NCBI GenBank assembly: GCA_035759925.1
Contig: DASTTY010000086.1
Span: forward strand, 1-6,452
Source of the DNA: RHKX01 sp035759925
GTDB lineage: Bacteria; Actinomycetota; Thermoleophilia; Solirubrobacterales; 70-9
Direction of reading: 5' to 3'
Length of the DNA: 6,452 bases
Positions 4,640 through 6,452 of the stretch are shown piece by piece; position 1 is the stretch's first letter; each line of letters opens with the position of its first letter. The translations under genes were made by a program, and so were the position numbers. The notes under the pieces are model-generated. The model had not been told where the DNA came from and ran no database searches. It saw only the letters and a program-made list of their open reading frames with translations.

Positions 4640-6452
4640 TCGCCCTCGCCGCGAATCACCTGGTAGGGATCGCGCCGGCTCCAATCGATGAACTGGAGCA
4701 TGTTCTCGAGGTTGAACTCGGCCGGGATCGACAGGTCCCGGATCTCGTCCTCGAAGCGCCCGGTCCCGACCCGTTCGGCGAAGTCGTTGAAGATCTCGCC
4801 GTCGTTGCGCTCGGCCTCGTACATCCGCAGCCAGCGCTCGACCGCGTCCGGGACCCGCTTCGCCGGGAGGCGAACTTTGAGCCGGCTGCCGTAGACGACC
4901 TCGCCGCCCTCGCCGGTGCCGCCGACGTGGGGGATGTAGGCGGGCATCGTGTGCTCGCCGACCTTGATCGAGGCGCCATAGAAGCCGATCGTCCCGATGT
5001 GATGCTGGCCGCAGCCGTTCGGGCAGCCGCTCATCTTCAGATGGATACGCCGGGTCAGCGGATCGGTGATGTTCATCGCCTCGACCCGCTCCTGAAGCGC
5101 CCGGTTGAGCCCCATCGAGGCCGTGATCCCGAGCTTGCAGGAGTCGGTTCCGGGGCAGGAGATGACGTCGGTGATCGTCCCGACGCCGTGCTCGGCGAGG
5201 CCGATCCCGCGCAGCGCCGCGAAGACGTCGTAGAGCGACTCGTCGCGGACCCAGCGGAGGACGAGGTTCTGGTCGATCGTCGTCCGCGCGTTGCCGCCGC
5301 AGAAGTCGCGCATGATCTGCGCGAGACCGCGGAACTGCTCGGGGCTGAGATCGCCCCGGGTGACCTTGACGTGGACCGTCGAGAAGCCATCCTGGCGCTG
5401 CCGTTCGACGCTGTCGGCGAGGAACGCGTCGAACTCGGTCCGGTCGCCGTTCGGCGAGCCGGCGGCGGCCGGCGGGGCCGGAGCCGTCGCGGCCTCGTCG
5501 AGCCCGGGGAGCAGCCGTTCGATCGAGAAGTCGCGCTCGCCGACCCAGTCGCCTTCGAGCTCGCGGTCGACCATCTTCCGGAAGTTGTCCATGCCGATCT
5601 TGTCGACGAGGACCTTGATCCGGGCGCGGGCGCGGTTCGGGCGCAGCCACTCCTGACGGTCGAAGATCCGCAGCACCGCCTCGGTGACCCGGAGGTATTC
5701 GCCGTCGCCGGCGGCGACGAACTCGTACAGCGTCGGCGCAATCCGCGGCATGATCGAGGTGCCGCCCCCGACCCGGATCTCGAAGCCCTCGACACCGTCC
5801 TTGATCCTGGGGATGAAGCCGATGTCGTGGATGCCGACGATCGCGCGGTCGGCGTCCGAGGACGAGAACGCGGTCTTGATCTTCCGCGGCATCAGCTGCG
5901 TCGTCGGGTGGCGGACGAAGTAGCGGACGTAGGCGACCGCGTACTCGGTCGGATCGAAGGTCTCGTCGGCCGCGACTCCCGCCCAGGGATCGCCGGTGAC
6001 GTTGCGGATCGTGTTCCCGCACCCCTCGCGGCTCGACAGCCCGGCCGCGGAGATCTCACGGATCAACTCGGCGGCGTCGGGCAGCGGGACGTGATGCATC
6101 TGCACGTTCTGGCGGGTCGTGATGTGCCCCTTGTTGAGAGGCACGTACTTCTCGATCACGGACGCGAAGGTGTCCATCTGATCCGGCGTGACCCCGCCGA
6201 GCGGCAGCTTCACGCGGATCATCTGCACGCCCGCCTGGCGCTGCCCGTAGACGCCCTGCTTGAGGCGGAAGCCGATGAACTCGTCCTCGGGGGTCTGCCC
6301 GTCGAGGAACTTGCCCGACTCGTCGTCGAAGTCGTCGAACTCGTCCTGGAGGATCGGGATGACGTGGCCGGGGACGTTCTCGTAGACCTCCGGGTTCTCG
6401 CGGGACCCGACCGGCCCCTTCCCCTTCTGGGCCTTGCCCAGGTCCTGTTCGA
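4627..6452 (-). CDS. Ferredoxin-type sulfite (or nitrite) reductase, siroheme/4Fe-4S; 5' end outside window
   Basis: The frame is open from the right edge to TAG at 4627-4629, showing 607 residues and no start codon that fits the conserved N-terminus; an internal GTG at 6228 is not the start. It should reduce sulfite to sulfide with six electrons, probably from ferredoxin, as no flavoprotein subunit is in view. In visible numbering, the first ferredoxin-like half has RLKQGVYGQRQ (62-72), followed by TTRQNVQMHHVP (112-123). The cluster and siroheme ligands are Cys432 and Cys438 (SCPGTDSCKLG) and Cys476 and Cys480 (SGCPNGCGQHH). The two halves are joined by a Pro/Ala-rich linker near 318-336. 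The GCGQHH phrase also occurs in nitrite reductase-like members, so sequence alone does not settle sulfite versus nitrite. Direct overlap with cysH makes sulfite much more likely. Probably only a few tens of residues are missing. It is the most upstream gene seen in the cluster, whose promoter is outside. Confidence 0.93.
   Translation of the reverse strand, partial: EQDLGKAQKGKGPVGSRENPEVYENVPGHVIPILQDEFDDFDDESGKFLDGQTPEDEFIGFRLKQGVYGQRQAGVQMIRVKLPLGGVTPDQMDTFASVIEKYVPLNKGHITTRQNVQMHHVPLPDAAELIREISAAGLSSREGCGNTIRNVTGDPWAGVAADETFDPTEYAVAYVRYFVRHPTTQLMPRKIKTAFSSSDADRAIVGIHDIGFIPRIKDGVEGFEIRVGGGTSIMPRIAPTLYEFVAAGDGEYLRVTEAVLRIFDRQEWLRPNRARARIKVLVDKIGMDNFRKMVDRELEGDWVGERDFSIERLLPGLDEAATAPAPPAAAGSPNGDRTEFDAFLADSVERQRQDGFSTVHVKVTRGDLSPEQFRGLAQIMRDFCGGNARTTIDQNLVLRWVRDESLYDVFAALRGIGLAEHGVGTITDVISCPGTDSCKLGITASMGLNRALQERVEAMNITDPLTRRIHLKMSGCPNGCGQHHIGTIGFYGASIKVGEHTMPAYIPHVGGTGEGGEVVYGSRLKVRLPAKRVPDAVERWLRMYEAERNDGEIFNDFAERVGTGRFEDEIRDLSIPAEFNLENMLQFIDWSRRDPYQVIRGEGECAI

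Noticed and set aside
4640..6022. N-terminal extension of cysH into a 726-residue fusion protein
   Set aside because: The extension is an Arg-rich out-of-frame reading of the siroheme reductase. Recognisable CysH sequence starts only after the GTG at 4639.
4627..6452. GTG at 6228 as the start of the siroheme reductase
   Set aside because: Conserved family sequence (RLKQGVYGQRQ) continues in frame upstream of it to the window edge, so the true start is outside the window.

Overview
The window reads as chromosomal DNA of a high-GC actinobacterium. GC is visibly high, with strong G/C third-position bias in most genes. It carries an F420-type oxidoreductase of the mycobacterial Rv3520c kind, and its sulfate-assimilation genes use a single-chain ATP sulfurylase (Sat) instead of CysDN. 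A lineage such as Thermoleophilia/Solirubrobacterales would fit, but that placement is inference from gene style, not a database match.

Layout. (1) Positions 1-985, minus strand: the N-terminal 328 residues of a secreted delta-60 repeat protein, cut by the left edge. (2) A 29-base divergent spacer. (3) Positions 1015-2040, plus strand: an Rv3520c-like LLM-class F420-dependent oxidoreductase. (4) Its stop codon abuts, with no bases between, the stop codon of a minus-strand sulfate-assimilation cluster filling the rest of the window. In transcription order that cluster is a ferredoxin-type sulfite/nitrite reductase (5' end outside the window), cysH (4Fe-4S APS reductase), sat (ATP sulfurylase) and cysC (APS kinase).

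How the genes work together. Sat activates sulfate with ATP to APS. CysH, which carries the CC...CxxC cysteine set of APS reductases and a C-terminal ECGLH redox cysteine, reduces APS to sulfite. The siroheme/4Fe-4S reductase then takes sulfite to sulfide for cysteine synthesis. CysC phosphorylates APS to PAPS, which is either an alternative substrate for CysH or a donor for sulfotransfer. The reductase and cysH overlap by 13 bases (GTG start). cysH-sat and sat-cysC are separated by 91 and 84 bases that share short sequence blocks. The cluster promoter, transporter and siroheme genes are not in view.

I see no mobile element, CRISPR array, tRNA, rRNA or convincing riboswitch. Apart from the truncated delta-60 gene and some small spacer structures, this is an ordinary, intact assimilatory sulfate reduction locus. 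I do not find a previously undescribed system here.
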